The notes under the pieces were generated by a model. That model was given only the letters and a program-made list of their open reading frames with translations, ran no database searches and was not told the origin of the DNA. A stretch of 64,000 bases of DNA from Streptomyces tuirus (lineage in GTDB: Bacteria; Actinomycetota; Actinomycetes; Streptomycetales; Streptomycetaceae): assembly GCA_018195615.1 (NCBI GenBank), contig JAGTPG010000002.1:4705501-4769500 (forward strand). Direction: 5' to 3'. Shown here one piece after another: positions 8,845 to 21,081 of the stretch (position 1 is the first letter of the stretch; every line of letters begins with the position of its first letter). Position numbers and translations under genes: made by a program.

Positions 8845-9489
8845 TCAACTGCCCGTTTCTCCAGGCGAGTTGCTTCCCGAGCGCAGCAGCAGCGGCCCCT
8901 GGCCCGCCCGCCGGGCGAACTCCGCGACCGCCGTGTACGCCGCCAGGTCGCCCCGCACGGACTCCCTGGGTGTCTCACAGGTGCCCGGCTCGTCCCCCGC
9001 CCCCACCGCGCACGTCAGCCGCACGGTCCGGGACCCGGGACCCATCAGGCTCAGTACTGCGTCCAGCGCGGCACCGGTCGCATTGCGGTAGTAGGTCCGC
9101 GCCCAGGTGTCCGCGCCCTGCGTCACGACACAGGTCTGCGCCTCGATGCCGTCGGGCGAGGAGAGCTCGGGCCCGCAGCGCAGGGCGGTCGACAGCCCCT
9201 GGCCGAGAGCAGGAAGACCGGAGAGGGCGGAGGGCGCCTTGCCGTCGGCGGGCGGCGGCTGGAAGGACGGGGAGGGACGTACGCCGTCGCGTACGGAACC
9301 GGACACGGGGCCGCCGCGCGCGGAGTCCTGGTCGGCCGGCTCGGGGATGTTCACCGCGTTCCCTGAGTCCACGGACCCCGACGCCACCGCCAGCGGCAGT
9401 GCGATCGCGCACATCACCACGACGCCCGCGAGAGCGAGCAGTCGGGTCTTTCGGAGGTCCCGGGAGTGGCCCCGGGCATGACGCGGCAT
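8845..9489 (-). CDS. Putative exported/membrane-anchored hypothetical protein
   Basis: 214 residues starting with a basic N-terminus and a hydrophobic helix (LLALAGVVVMCAIALPLAVASG) that can act as a signal peptide or membrane anchor. A Pro/Asp-rich linker and a compact domain with several cysteines (RCGPEL, TCVVTQG, LTCAVGAG, GTCETPRE) follow. The even number of Cys suggests disulfides outside the cell. No family is recognised. It is probably co-transcribed after the prim-pol gene 55 bp upstream. The 3' end faces the small-RNA terminator hairpin, which could also serve it. Confidence 0.7.
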   Translation of the reverse strand: MPRHARGHSRDLRKTRLLALAGVVVMCAIALPLAVASGSVDSGNAVNIPEPADQDSARGGPVSGSVRDGVRPSPSFQPPPADGKAPSALSGLPALGQGLSTALRCGPELSSPDGIEAQTCVVTQGADTWARTYYRNATGAALDAVLSLMGPGSRTVRLTCAVGAGDEPGTCETPRESVRGDLAAYTAVAEFARRAGQGPLLLRSGSNSPGETGS

Positions 9490-9544
9490 GGCCCCGGAAC
9501 ATAACGCGCCGGGGCGAGTGCGGCGCTCGGCGCGCCCGAGAGCC

Positions 9545-10209
9545 CTAGAACTCGGGCGCGCTCACACCCGTACGAGTGAGGGCCTCGACCACCGCGTCCA
9601 CCACGGCCTCGACGTCGGGCACCCACGGCGAGGCGGAGCCGGGCAGCGGCGCCCGCTCCCAGCGGATCTCGCCCTGGCCCGTCTCGGACGGGGCAGGGCG
9701 AGGTAGCCGCCCTCCCCGTGGAAGCGGAGGGAGCCGGGCACGAAGTCCTTGGCGTACAGCAGCTCGCCGAGCTGCTCCATGGAGTACGGCTTCACGAGGA
9801 TCGCCCAGCGGGTGGGGGAGGCGACGACCGGTCCGAGCCGCATGCCCATCCGGTCGAGCGCGTCGAGGGCGCGGGCGGCCGGCAGGGCGGGCAGGGACAC
9901 CGCGCAGGGGGCCTTGCCGCCGGTGGCCAGGATGATCGGCGCCGTGGGCCGGTTGCTCCACCACCAGCGCAGCATGCGCTCGTCGGTGGTGGCCGCGAGC
10001 AGGCCGGGGTCGAAGGGGTGGGCTCCGGGCACCGTGCACTCCGGGTCGGGGCAGGCGCAGCGGCCCTGGCCCTGCGGGTCCGCCGCCACGCCCGGGAGTA
10101 CGGGCCACTGCCATTCCGTCGCGCAGGTCAGGGCCGCGCCGATCAGCTCAGGCCTCCCGTCGCTGCGCCGGGACAGGAGCCTGCGTCGCCTTCCGAGGAT
10201 CTCGCGCAT
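9545..10209 (-). CDS. Bifunctional DNA primase/polymerase (prim-pol) domain protein (one frameshift)
   Basis: About 220 residues matching the archaeo-eukaryotic primase-type prim-pol N-terminal domain found in many actinobacterial stand-alone proteins. Visible features are CATEWQWPVLPGVA, a cysteine cluster (CACPDPECTVPGAHPFD), and WWWSNRPTAPIILATGGKAPCAVSLPA. No helicase domain is attached. Stand-alone members are conserved in Streptomyces and may act in DNA repair; their role is unknown. The frame changes near 9693 in a run of G/C, after GGYLALP, and continues as PSETGQGEIRWERAPLPGS to the stop at 9545. The start is ATG 10209. Confidence 0.7.
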
Positions 10210-10788
10210 CAGCGCTCGTTCCTTTCCGTTGCACGCATGGCAACACCGTGGTCCACATCACATCATGAGTCGATCACTTCACTGTGCGTACCTGTTGGCG
10301 CATCACACCCCTGCTGGAAGCACGGGGAACCCCTATGGGTCGAGCACGGACTGCCTCCTCGGCCGTCCCGCCCATACTGCGTGTATCAGAAGCACGGGCG
10401 TGGCGTAGGGGTGGCGAAGTATGGCGTTTGCCGTCGCGCGTATTTCTCTTCGCCGCCGCCACGGGAGGATGGGGCACGGTCGTCGGTGGCTAAGACGCCC
10501 GGGTCCGTCACCAGGTTCCGGGTGATTCCCAACCACCCCTGGCCTTCACCGAGTACGTACCCATCACGACCGTTGTGACGCTCCGTGGAGCAAGCCCAGT
10601 CGACCGCAATAAGCCGTCCACTGCGGCAGTTTTAAGCCAACTTTGCATTTCTGCAAGAGGGAGGGGAGTTGTTCCCTCTGACCTCACAGACACCAGGAAT
10701 CCCGGCAGGACAATGCTGGACATCTCCTTACGAGTGCGTGTACATGTGGAGACACTGCTAGCGACGCAGAATGACATGGGGGTTTGCG
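10210..10788. other. Divergent intergenic region without a recognisable gene
   Basis: 579 bp between the leftward prim-pol gene and the rightward phosphatase. Short open frames exist on both strands but show neither the codon bias of the neighbours nor any familiar motif. A stem with AGAGGGA/TCCCTCT lies near 10668-10680, just before the phosphatase leader. Confidence 0.5.
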
Positions 10789-10959
10789 ATGCTTTTGAGC
10801 AGTACGCACCGGTCGGAAAGCCGGATGCCATGAACGCCCCGCACCCTCCGAAAGTGGCTGGAATCGATTCAACGGTTCCGTCGCCCGCACACACTGTCGC
10901 GCCCGTCGCGACAGGCACCTCCCGACCGCCCCGCAGAACCCCCGGCCCCGCCCGGCGCA

Positions 10960-12228
10960 GTGCTCCAGGACCGTCTCGCCGGCTGGGTGTCCGACCTCAC
11001 CACGCTGCACGAGCTGACCGAACGTCTGGCCCGCACGGCCGCGCTCGACGAGGCGCTCCAGGAACTGCTGCGGGCCGGCGCCGCCTTGGTGGGCGCCCGG
11101 CGCGGTCTCGTCGTACTCGAGCCCGGTGACGGGCTCGGCCCCGACACCACCATCGGTCTGGGGCTGGCCCGCGCCGACCTGGGCCACATCGAGACCGTGC
11201 CGCGCAGCGCCCTGTCCTACGGCCGGATCCTCGAAGGGACGCTGCCCGGCGGCGAGGACGGCATCGCCGAGCCCGACCTGTTCGCCGAGGAGAAGCTCGA
11301 CCCGCGCCACCGCGAGGTAGCGGCCCGCCTCGGCTACGCCGCCAGCTACGCGCTCCCGCTGTCCACCGAGACCGCCGGCCGCCTCGGCGCCGCCGTCTGG
11401 CTCTACGACGAACCCGCCGAGCCGAGCGAGCGGCAGCGCCACCTCGTCGGCCTGTACTCCCGGTACGCCGCCGAACACCTCGTCCGGCTCCTGGAACTGG
11501 AGCGCACGCGCTCGTCCATGGCGACCATGTCGGACGAGCTGCTGCCCTCCCGGCTGCCGCGGGTGGCCGGGGTCCAGCTCGCCGCCCGGCACGGCACCGG
11601 CCCCCGCGGCGGCGGCGACTGGTACGACGCGCTGCCGCTGCCCGACGCCGCCCTCGGCCTCGCCGTCGGGTCCGTCACCGGGTCGGGGCCCAGCGCGGTC
11701 GCCGCGATGGGGCGGCTACGGGCCTCGCTGCGCGCGTACGCCGTGATGGAGGGGGAGGACCCGGTCGCCGTCCTGTCGGACCTGGAGCTGCTGCTGCGGC
11801 TGACCGAGCCGGCCCGTTCGGCCACCGCCCTGTTCGGCTACTGCGAACCGGCCGCCCGCAAGATCACGCTGGCCGGTGCCGGGCACAGCCCACCGCTGCT
11901 GATCGGTCAGCGGCGCACGGAGTTCGCCGAGACGTCCGTCTCGGCCCCGCTGGGCATGCTCGCCTGCTGGGAGGCGCCCAGCCTGGAGATCCTCGCCGAA
12001 CCCGGAGAGACGGTTCTGCTGTACACCGACGGGCTGCTGCACCGCACCGGCGAGACCACCGACCGCGCCTTCGCCCGGCTGCACGCGGCGGCGGCCGGAG
12101 TGCCCCGGGCGTTGCGGCGCGACCCCGGCGCGATCGCCGACCACGTGCTGCGGAGCTTGCTGCCCGACGGGCTCGACGCGGCCGACGGCGCGGAGGACGT
12201 CGTCCTGCTGGCGGTGCGGTTCGAGTAA
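10960..12228 (+). CDS. GAF domain / SpoIIE-type PP2C serine phosphatase
   Basis: 422 residues from GTG 10960. A GAF sensor domain (residues ~10-185) precedes a SpoIIE/RsbU-type PP2C phosphatase. The metal-binding signatures appear as GGDWYDALPLPD (~residue 215) and LLYTDGLLHR (~350). Such proteins dephosphorylate anti-anti-sigma factors or related partners. The frame extends upstream: ATG 10789 has a GGGGG ribosome site and lies in the same frame. It is cut off by TGA at 10831, after which an open Arg/Pro-rich stretch leads into the gene. The natural start is therefore probably 10789, and the TGA is a sequencing error or a nonsense mutation. Confidence 0.85.
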   Translation: MLQDRLAGWVSDLTTLHELTERLARTAALDEALQELLRAGAALVGARRGLVVLEPGDGLGPDTTIGLGLARADLGHIETVPRSALSYGRILEGTLPGGEDGIAEPDLFAEEKLDPRHREVAARLGYAASYALPLSTETAGRLGAAVWLYDEPAEPSERQRHLVGLYSRYAAEHLVRLLELERTRSSMATMSDELLPSRLPRVAGVQLAARHGTGPRGGGDWYDALPLPDAALGLAVGSVTGSGPSAVAAMGRLRASLRAYAVMEGEDPVAVLSDLELLLRLTEPARSATALFGYCEPAARKITLAGAGHSPPLLIGQRRTEFAETSVSAPLGMLACWEAPSLEILAEPGETVLLYTDGLLHRTGETTDRAFARLHAAAAGVPRALRRDPGAIADHVLRSLLPDGLDAADGAEDVVLLAVRFE

Positions 12229-12310
12229 CGCTCCTCGTCATCGGCCTGAGGCCACTTCCGCGCCGCCGTACAGTGGAGGGCGGTCCAGTGCCGTATCGAG
12301 GAGGATGACC

Positions 12311-13795
12311 GTGGCGGAGGAGCTCTCGGGCGCCGTTGAAAACGCTGCTGCCGCAGCGCGGCCGGAGACTGCCGAGGAAGAGCCCATCAAGCAGCGGAAG
12401 AACGGACTGTACCCCGGCGTGTCCGACGAGCTTGCCGAAAACATGAAGAGCGGCTGGGCCGACACCGAGCTGCGTGACCTCGAGCCCATCCCCCAGGCCA
12501 CCGAGACGGCCGCCCGCCGGGCCGCGCTGTCCGCGCGCTTCCCGGGCGAGCGGCTGGTGATCCCCGCGGGCAACCTGAAGACCCGCTCGAACGACACCGA
12601 GTACGCCTTCCGCGCCTCCGTCGAGTACGCCTACCTCACCGGCAACCAGACCGAGGACGGCGTCCTGGTCCTGGAGCCCGAGGGCGAGGGCCACGCGGCC
12701 ACGATCTACCTCCTGCCGCGGTCCGACCGCGAGAACGGCGAGTTCTGGCTGGACGGCCAGGGCGAGCTGTGGGTGGGCCGCCGCCACTCCCTCACCGAGG
12801 CCGAGACGCTGTACGGCATCCCCGCCTCCGACGTGCGCGAGCTGGCGGACAGGCTCCGCGAGGCGACGGGCCCCGTGCGGGTCGTCCGTGGCCACGACGC
12901 CGGCATCGAGGCCGCGCTGACCGACAAGGTCACCGCCGAGCGGGACGAGGAGCTGCGGGTCTTCCTCTCCGAGGCGCGGCTGGTCAAGGACGAGTTCGAG
13001 GTCGGCGAGCTGCAGAAGGCCGTCGACTCGACCGTGCGCGGCTTCGAGGACGTGGTGAAGGTCCTCGACAAGGCCGAGGCGACGTCCGAGCGGTACATCG
13101 AGGGCACGTTCTTCCTCCGCGCGCGCGTGGAGGGCAACGACGTCGGCTACGGCACGATCGCCGCGGCCGGCCCGCACGCCTGCACGCTGCACTGGGTGCG
13201 CAACGACGGGCCCGTGCGCTCGGGCGACCTGCTGCTGCTCGACGCGGGTGTGGAGACACACACGTACTACACCGCCGATGTCACGCGCACGCTGCCGGTC
13301 AACGGGCGGTTCAGCGAGATCCAGAAGAAGATCTACGACGCGGTGTACGAGGCCCAGGAGGCCGGGATCGCGGCGGTGAAGCCGGGGGCGAAGTACCGGG
13401 ACTTCCATGACGCCGCACAGCGGGTGCTCGCCGAGAAGCTCGTCGAGTGGGGGCTGGTCGAGGGGCCCGTGGAGCGGGTGCTGGAGCTGGGGCTGCAGCG
13501 GCGTTGGACGCTGCACGGGACCGGTCACATGCTGGGCATGGACGTGCACGACTGCGCTGCCGCGCGGACCGAGACGTACGTCGACGGTGTGCTGGAGCCG
13601 GGGATGTGTCTGACGGTCGAGCCCGGGTTGTACTTCCAGGCCGATGATCTGACCGTGCCGGAGGAGTACCGGGGTATCGGGGTGCGGATCGAGGACGACA
13701 TTCTGGTGACCGAGGACGGGAACCGGAATCTGAGTGCGGCGTTGCCTCGGCGTTCGGATGAAGTCGAGCGGTGGATGGGCTCCCTCAAGGGCTGA
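12311..13795 (+). CDS. pepP: Xaa-Pro aminopeptidase (M24B, aminopeptidase P)
   Basis: 494-residue cytoplasmic metallopeptidase that removes an N-terminal residue preceding proline. An N-terminal AMP_N domain (to ~residue 190) precedes the pita-bread domain. The five metal ligands are visible: LLLDAGVE (Asp), TADVTR (Asp), GTGHMLGMDVHD (His), VEPGLYF (Glu) and RIEDDILVT (Glu). GTG 12311 was chosen over ATG 12305 because AGGAGG is 6 nt away from the former and abuts the latter. The gene is intact. Its 3' end overlaps the convergent CitG-like gene by 11 bp. The symbol follows common usage and is not proven. Confidence 0.92.
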   Translation: MAEELSGAVENAAAAARPETAEEEPIKQRKNGLYPGVSDELAENMKSGWADTELRDLEPIPQATETAARRAALSARFPGERLVIPAGNLKTRSNDTEYAFRASVEYAYLTGNQTEDGVLVLEPEGEGHAATIYLLPRSDRENGEFWLDGQGELWVGRRHSLTEAETLYGIPASDVRELADRLREATGPVRVVRGHDAGIEAALTDKVTAERDEELRVFLSEARLVKDEFEVGELQKAVDSTVRGFEDVVKVLDKAEATSERYIEGTFFLRARVEGNDVGYGTIAAAGPHACTLHWVRNDGPVRSGDLLLLDAGVETHTYYTADVTRTLPVNGRFSEIQKKIYDAVYEAQEAGIAAVKPGAKYRDFHDAAQRVLAEKLVEWGLVEGPVERVLELGLQRRWTLHGTGHMLGMDVHDCAAARTETYVDGVLEPGMCLTVEPGLYFQADDLTVPEEYRGIGVRIEDDILVTEDGNRNLSAALPRRSDEVERWMGSLKG

Positions 13796-14635
13796 GTTTC
13801 GTCGGCTGCGCCCCTGACGGAAGGGCGTCCAGGAGCAGTGCGCCTGCCAGCAAGGGGGCGCTGCCCGGGGAATCCAGGCGCGTTCCTGAAGATCGGTGTC
13901 CAGGGCTGTGAGGGCCTGGGCACCCGGCTCCGTTGCTGTGCCGCCCTCCTCCAGGACCCCGCGCGCACCCGCCTGGACCTGTCGCAGGCCGATGGGGCCC
14001 GCCGTGTAGAGCAGTTCCGTGTCCTGGAGTGTGGACATCACCGTGAGCAGGGCGTCCAGGCGGGCCTGGGGTTCGGGCGTGCCATGAGAACGGGCCGTGA
14101 TGAGGGTGGTCAGGGCGCGGCGGACGTGCGGGAAGCCGGCCTTGGCCTCTCCCCTCGCGCCTGCAGCGCCGTAGCGGGCCGACACCGTCGAGCCGCGTGA
14201 GGGGCGGCGCGGGGCGCGGCGGTCCGGGTGGGCGGCGATGGTCTTGGCCAGGGCCGTCGTCTCGGCCGGTTCGGCACCCGGTCGCAGGGCTGCCGCCGCG
14301 ACCAGCAGTCCGAGCGTCCACAGGGCGCCCCGGTGACCGCCGCCCGCCAGGCCCACGGTGTGTTCGGTGGAGCGGCCGATCGCCCCGAGTTCCGCCCGGA
14401 GCCCGGCGCTGGGCTCCCCCGTGCGGCGGGCGGCCGCGGCCATCGCCGTCAGGCCGGGGAGCAGCGCCCTGGCCGACCAGCGCAGGGCGCTGTGGTCCCG
14501 GCGGGTGGCCCGGGCGGTCAGATCGCGTGGGTCGGGCAGGCCCGGCTTGGGTGCCAGGGCCAGCTGGCCGACCAGCGCGTCGACGGCGGCCTGTGCGAGT
14601 GCCTCGTCCTCACGGTCCCTGTCGCTTCCCGTCAT
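13785..14635 (-). CDS. Triphosphoribosyl-dephospho-CoA synthase-like protein (CitG/MdcB family, one frameshift)
   Basis: About 283 residues with the family's all-helical layout: APKPGLPDPRD near the start, HSALRWSARALLPGLTAMA, and the glycine-rich HTVGLAGGGHRGALWTLGLL at ~residue 95. Characterised members make 2'-(5''-triphosphoribosyl)-3'-dephospho-CoA, the prosthetic-group precursor of citrate or malonate decarboxylase. No decarboxylase genes are near, so the actual role is open. The frame shifts near 13868 at a GGGG run, and the conserved GSAPLLAGALLLDALP end is in the next frame. It ends inside the 3' end of the aminopeptidase gene. Confidence 0.75.
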
Positions 14636-14809
14636 GGGTGGAGACCTTAGGAATTCTGCCCGTCAGTGGCGTGAGGCTGAGCTGAGAGCCTGCTGTGAAG
14701 CGACCGGACGCATTCGACCAGAGCCAAATTATCGCAGGTCAGCCGTAGTTGACGTATGAGATCATGGCCGACCTTGCCGGGCCGACTCGGGGAACAGGCG
14801 ACGATCACC

Positions 14810-17802
<2,993 letters not shown>

Positions 17803-17835
17803 CGGGGCGAGTGGGTGCGAGCCGCGCGGGCGGAC

Positions 17836-17849
17836 GTTTCACGTGAAAC
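17836..17849. promoter_or_regulatory. parS centromere site (perfect)
   Basis: GTTTCACGTGAAAC, the 14-bp perfect palindrome bound by ParB in Streptomyces, lies between the GlyRS gene and the convergent ATP-binding protein gene. It marks proximity to oriC. Confidence 0.92.
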
Positions 17850-17882
17850 ACCGGCTCCGAGCCGAGCGGTCGTCGGCAGTGG

Positions 17883-18353
17883 TCAGACCGCCATCATCGG
17901 CGCGGCTCCCTCGCGCCACTTGAGGACCTTGTCGAAGCTCACCACGGCTCCGCCCCGGCCCGGCTTGTTGCCGATGTGGACGTGGTCGGCGAGTTCCTGG
18001 ATGAGACACAGCCCTCTGCCGTGCTCCGCGTCGGTGTGCGCGGGGCGGATCGGCGGGCGGGACCGGCCGGCGGTGGCCCCGGGGAAACCCGGGCCGGCGT
18101 CGGCGACCTCGATACGGCACTTCTCGCCATCGAGGTAGGCGGTGACCCGGTACGCCTCCGAACCGGGACCGCCGCGTGCCCTGTCGCCACCGTGCTCCAC
18201 GGCGTTCGCGCAGGCCTCACTGAGAGCTACGGAGAGGTCGTAAGAGATGTCGGGGTCCACGCCCGCGGTCTCCATCGTGCCGATCAGCAGACGCCTGGCG
18301 AGCGGCACGCTCGCAGCCTCGCGCCGCAGATGGAGTGACCACCAGATGCTCAT
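17883..18353 (-). CDS. Anti-sigma-type ATP-binding protein (HATPase_c_2)
   Basis: 156-residue single-domain GHKL ATPase. The N-box (ALSEACANAVEHG), G1 box (VADAGPGFPG) and G2 box (EHGRGLCLIQELADHV) are all present. It is of the RsbW/SpoIIAB-like class that controls sigma factors by partner switching through binding or phosphorylation of an antagonist. It is preceded by about 250 bp of gene-free DNA. It has no adjacent sigma or antagonist gene, as is usual for the many orphan members in Streptomyces. A partner could be an anti-anti-sigma factor served by the SpoIIE-type phosphatase at 10.9-12.2 kb, but nothing here proves it. Confidence 0.88.
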   Translation of the reverse strand: MSIWWSLHLRREAASVPLARRLLIGTMETAGVDPDISYDLSVALSEACANAVEHGGDRARGGPGSEAYRVTAYLDGEKCRIEVADAGPGFPGATAGRSRPPIRPAHTDAEHGRGLCLIQELADHVHIGNKPGRGGAVVSFDKVLKWREGAAPMMAV

Positions 18354-18601
18354 GCTCCAGCCTCCTGGCTGCGGCTCGACATACCGATACGTATTGCCCG
18401 AGTCCCCGTATGTAAGCGTGAAGTTGACGTGACGCCGCCCATACGGCGGATGCGCACTGGTCCTGATCGGTGTATGTGAGGGCGGTGCGGCGCCGGTTCA
18501 CGGGGGGAGCGTGCCGGGCCAGACGGTGATGTTCCGGTCGTACGGCATCTTGCGGACCTGCCGTACGAGGCCTGCGGGGCCAGTGCGATGATGAGCCCGC
18601 C

Positions 18602-19409
18602 ATGACTGCCCCCACGCGCCCACGACGCGCCCCGGACACACGTTCCGGATTGTCCGGGCCGCGGTGTTCGCCGCGGTCTGCGTCGTGCTGGCCGGGGCCG
18701 GTCACGCACTCGCCTCCCGTGACGACATCCCGCTGTGGACGCTGGGCGCCGGCTTCCTCGGGGTGGTCGCTGTCGCGGCACCGCTCACCGGGCGCGTGCG
18801 CTCGCTGCCGGGGATCACCGCGCTGCTCGCGGCCGCTCAGACGGCGCTGCACACGCTGTTCGGACTCGGCCAGCACGGGACGGCCGCCGCGTCCTCCATG
18901 CCGACGGGCACGGGCGACGCAACGCTGGTCCAGCAGGCCGCGCGGCTCGTGTGCGGCACCACGGCGGCGGCGATCAGCCCGGCGCAGGCCCAGAAGATCC
19001 TCACCGACGCCCGCATCCAACCGGCCCGGAGGCGCACGCGCACCTGGCGGACTCCGGGGCGTCGGCCTCGCTGTGGCCGTCCCTGACCATGCTGCTCGGC
19101 CACGTCCTCGCGGCCCTCGCCGCCGGCTGGTTGCTGCGCCACGGCGACCTGGCGCTGCTGCGGCTCACCGAACTGTCGGCGCAGGGCGTCGCCGAGGGGG
19201 CGCTCGTGCGCTCCCTACGGGCCGCACTCGCGCTGGTTCGCGCCCTGCGCGCCGGGCTCCCGGGCGCGCCTGAGGTATCTCCGCGCCCGGCGCACGCCGT
19301 GCATCCCGCGCCCGAGATGACGAGCACGACGACGCTCCAGCACACGGTGATCCGGCGCGGGCCGCCGGCCGCCACGGCTTCCGCATCCGCACTCGCCCTC
19401 GCCGCCTGA
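18602..19409 (+). CDS. Integral membrane protein, actinobacterial, unknown function (two frameshifts)
   Basis: Reconstructed as ~268 residues with four likely membrane helices: AVFAAVCVVLAGAGHALA, LWTLGAGFLGVVAVAAPL, an ALLAAAQTALHTLFGLG segment, and LTMLLGHVLAALAAGWLL. A basic, Thr/Ala-rich C-terminal tail follows. The frame shifts near 18650 and again near 19020, each consistent with one lost base. It precedes the copper operon. Similar proteins adjoin YcnI in Streptomyces genomes as far as I recall, so a role in metal handling is possible but unproven. The last residues lie just upstream of the phased repeat at 19421. Confidence 0.65.
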
Positions 19410-19420
19410 CACGACGCGAG

Positions 19421-19500
19421 CACCACTCCGTATCTCTTCGTATCTCTCCGAAACACTTCGAATCACTTCGAAGGGATTCGGAGCACTTCGGACGGATCGG
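19421..19500. repeat. Eight-unit 10-bp-phased repeat upstream of the copper operon
   Basis: Cut into consecutive 10-mers, most units end in TTCG or TCCG (units 2, 4, 5, 6 and 7 in TTCG; 1 and 3 in TCCG; the last in TCGG). The middle units share CACTTCG. The period equals about one helical turn, and the array sits 94-173 bp before the ycnI start. It may be a regulatory array or slipped low-complexity DNA. Confidence 0.6.
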
Positions 19501-19593
19501 AGGAGGGGCCGCCGTCGTGCGGCACGCGCGCGTGCGCGGATCCCTCTCCTCCCTCGTCCATCGACATACGACTCACAGCGGAGTACCCCTTAC

Positions 19594-20334
19594 ATGAAGG
19601 CTTCCCGTATCGCCGCGGCCGGTGCCGCCGCCGGCATCACCGTGCTCGCCCTGTCCGCCCCCGCCTTCGCGCACGTCACCGTGCAGCCCGAGGGCACGGC
19701 CGCCAAGGGCGGCTACGCGGTCGTCGACTTCAAGGTCCCCAACGAGCGCGACAACGCCTCGACCACCAAGCTCGAGGTCACCTTCCCGACGGACCACCCG
19801 CTGGCCTCCGTCATGCCCGAGCCGGTTCCGGGCTGGAAGATCGACATCACCAGGTCCACGCTGGACAAGCCGCTGGAGATGCACGGCGAGAAGATCTCCG
19901 AGGCCGTCACCAAGGTCACCTGGACCGCCGACGGTGACGGCATCAAGGCCGGCTTCTTCCAGAAGTTCCCGGTCTCCATCGGCACCCTGCCCGAGGACAC
20001 CGACCAGCTGGTCTTCAAGGCCCTCCAGACGTACTCCAACAAGGAGGTCGTCCGCTGGATCGAGGTGCCGCAGGAGGGCAAGGAGGAGCCTGACAACCCG
20101 GCCCCGGTGCTGGAGCTGTCCGCCGCCTCCGAGGACGGGCACCACGGCTCCTCGGACGACAAGGCCTCGGACGCCGAGTCGGCCGAGAACGCCTCCGCCG
20201 AGACCGCCGCCGACTCCGGCTCCTCCGACGGCACCGACACCACCGCCCGCGTCCTGGGCATCGTCGGCATCGTGGTGGGCGCCGCGGGCGTCGCCTACGG
20301 CGTGCTCGCCGGACGCCGGCGCACCGACGCCTGA
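19594..20334 (+). CDS. YcnI-like copper-binding protein (DUF1775), exported and membrane-anchored
   Basis: 246 residues: a signal peptide ending AFA, then HVTVQPEGTAAKGGYAVVDFKVPNE. The mature N-terminal His is the conserved copper ligand of DUF1775/YcnI proteins, and a Trp (GWKIDI) accompanies it. The YcnI domain runs to ~residue 165. An acidic Ser/Ala/Asp linker and a C-terminal membrane helix (VLGIVGIVVGAAGVAYGVLAG) with a basic tail follow. It likely binds copper outside the membrane and hands it to Sco1, PCuAC or CopCD encoded downstream. It is intact and first in the operon. Confidence 0.9.
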   Translation: MKASRIAAAGAAAGITVLALSAPAFAHVTVQPEGTAAKGGYAVVDFKVPNERDNASTTKLEVTFPTDHPLASVMPEPVPGWKIDITRSTLDKPLEMHGEKISEAVTKVTWTADGDGIKAGFFQKFPVSIGTLPEDTDQLVFKALQTYSNKEVVRWIEVPQEGKEEPDNPAPVLELSAASEDGHHGSSDDKASDAESAENASAETAADSGSSDGTDTTARVLGIVGIVVGAAGVAYGVLAGRRRTDA

Positions 20335-20430
20335 AGGCCGATTCCGTTGCACGGCGCGCTCCAGGACCCCGCCTCCGGGCAGGGGGCACCCCGGTGCGCG
20401 CCGGGTCACCGACATCTGGGACATTTTTCT

Positions 20431-21081
20431 ATGCGCACCAAGACCTTCGCCGCGGCCGCTGTGCTCGCCGTCGCCTCCCTGACCCTGACCGCCTGCGGCA
20501 GCGGCGGCGACAGCGACAAGCCCGTCGCCGTGGTGTCGGAGGAGGCCGGCAGCGACAACGCCGCCACCGTCCTCGACCAGCCCTTCCAAAAGCCGGACCT
20601 GGTCCTCACCGACACGCAGGGCAAGAAGTACGACCTCCGCAAGGAGACCAAGGGCAAGCCCACACTGATCTACTTCGGCTACACGCACTGCCCCGACGTG
20701 TGCCCCTCGACCATGAGCAACATCGCCGTGGCCAAGAAGCAGCTGCCCAAGGCCGAACAGGACGACCTGCGCGTCGTGTTCGTCACCACCGACCCGGACC
20801 GTGACACCCCGCCGAGCTCGGCAAATGGCTCAAGGGCATCGACCCCCGCTTCATCGGCCTCACCGGGGACTTCGCGACCATCCAGGCCGGCGCCCGCACC
20901 CTCGGCATCTCCATCGACCCGCCGAGGAAGGACAAGAACGGCAAGGTCATCTCCGAGCACGGCACCCAGGTCATCGCCTTCTCGCCGAAGACCGACGGTG
21001 GCTATGTGCTCTACGGCGAGAACGCCACGGTCGACGACTACACCAAGGACCTTCCAAGATCGTCAAGGGGAGAAGCCGTGA
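20431..21081 (+). CDS. Sco1/SenC-family copper chaperone lipoprotein (three compensating single-base losses)
   Basis: About 217 residues. A lipoprotein signal (LTLTACGSGG) precedes the thioredoxin fold. The copper-binding CxxxC is seen as THCPDVCPSTM, and the later conserved His lies in ISEHGTQVIAF. Sco proteins deliver copper to the CuA centre of cytochrome c oxidase. The gene begins in one frame, moves to a second near 20808 (ACCCCGCC), then to a third and back again near 21056-21070. The three losses add up to one codon, and the natural stop (21079-21081) is in the starting frame. That strongly suggests base-calling errors, not decay. The stop overlaps the GTG of the next gene. Confidence 0.88.
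   Translation: MRTKTFAAAAVLAVASLTLTACGSGGDSDKPVAVVSEEAGSDNAATVLDQPFQKPDLVLTDTQGKKYDLRKETKGKPTLIYFGYTHCPDVCPSTMSNIAVAKKQLPKAEQDDLRVVFVTTDPDRDTPPSSANGSRASTPASSASPGTSRPSRPAPAPSASPSTRRGRTRTARSSPSTAPRSSPSRRRPTVAMCSTARTPRSTTTPRTFQDRQGEKP

Noticed and set aside
10508..10918. 136-residue minus-strand frame in the gap before the phosphatase
   Set aside because: No ribosome site or domain, and it overlaps the phosphatase leader; codon bias is unlike the real genes.
20431..21081. Programmed frameshifting in the sco1 gene
   Set aside because: Three shifts that cancel out, plus many similar shifts in unrelated genes, favour sequencing error; no slippery heptamer or pseudoknot seen.
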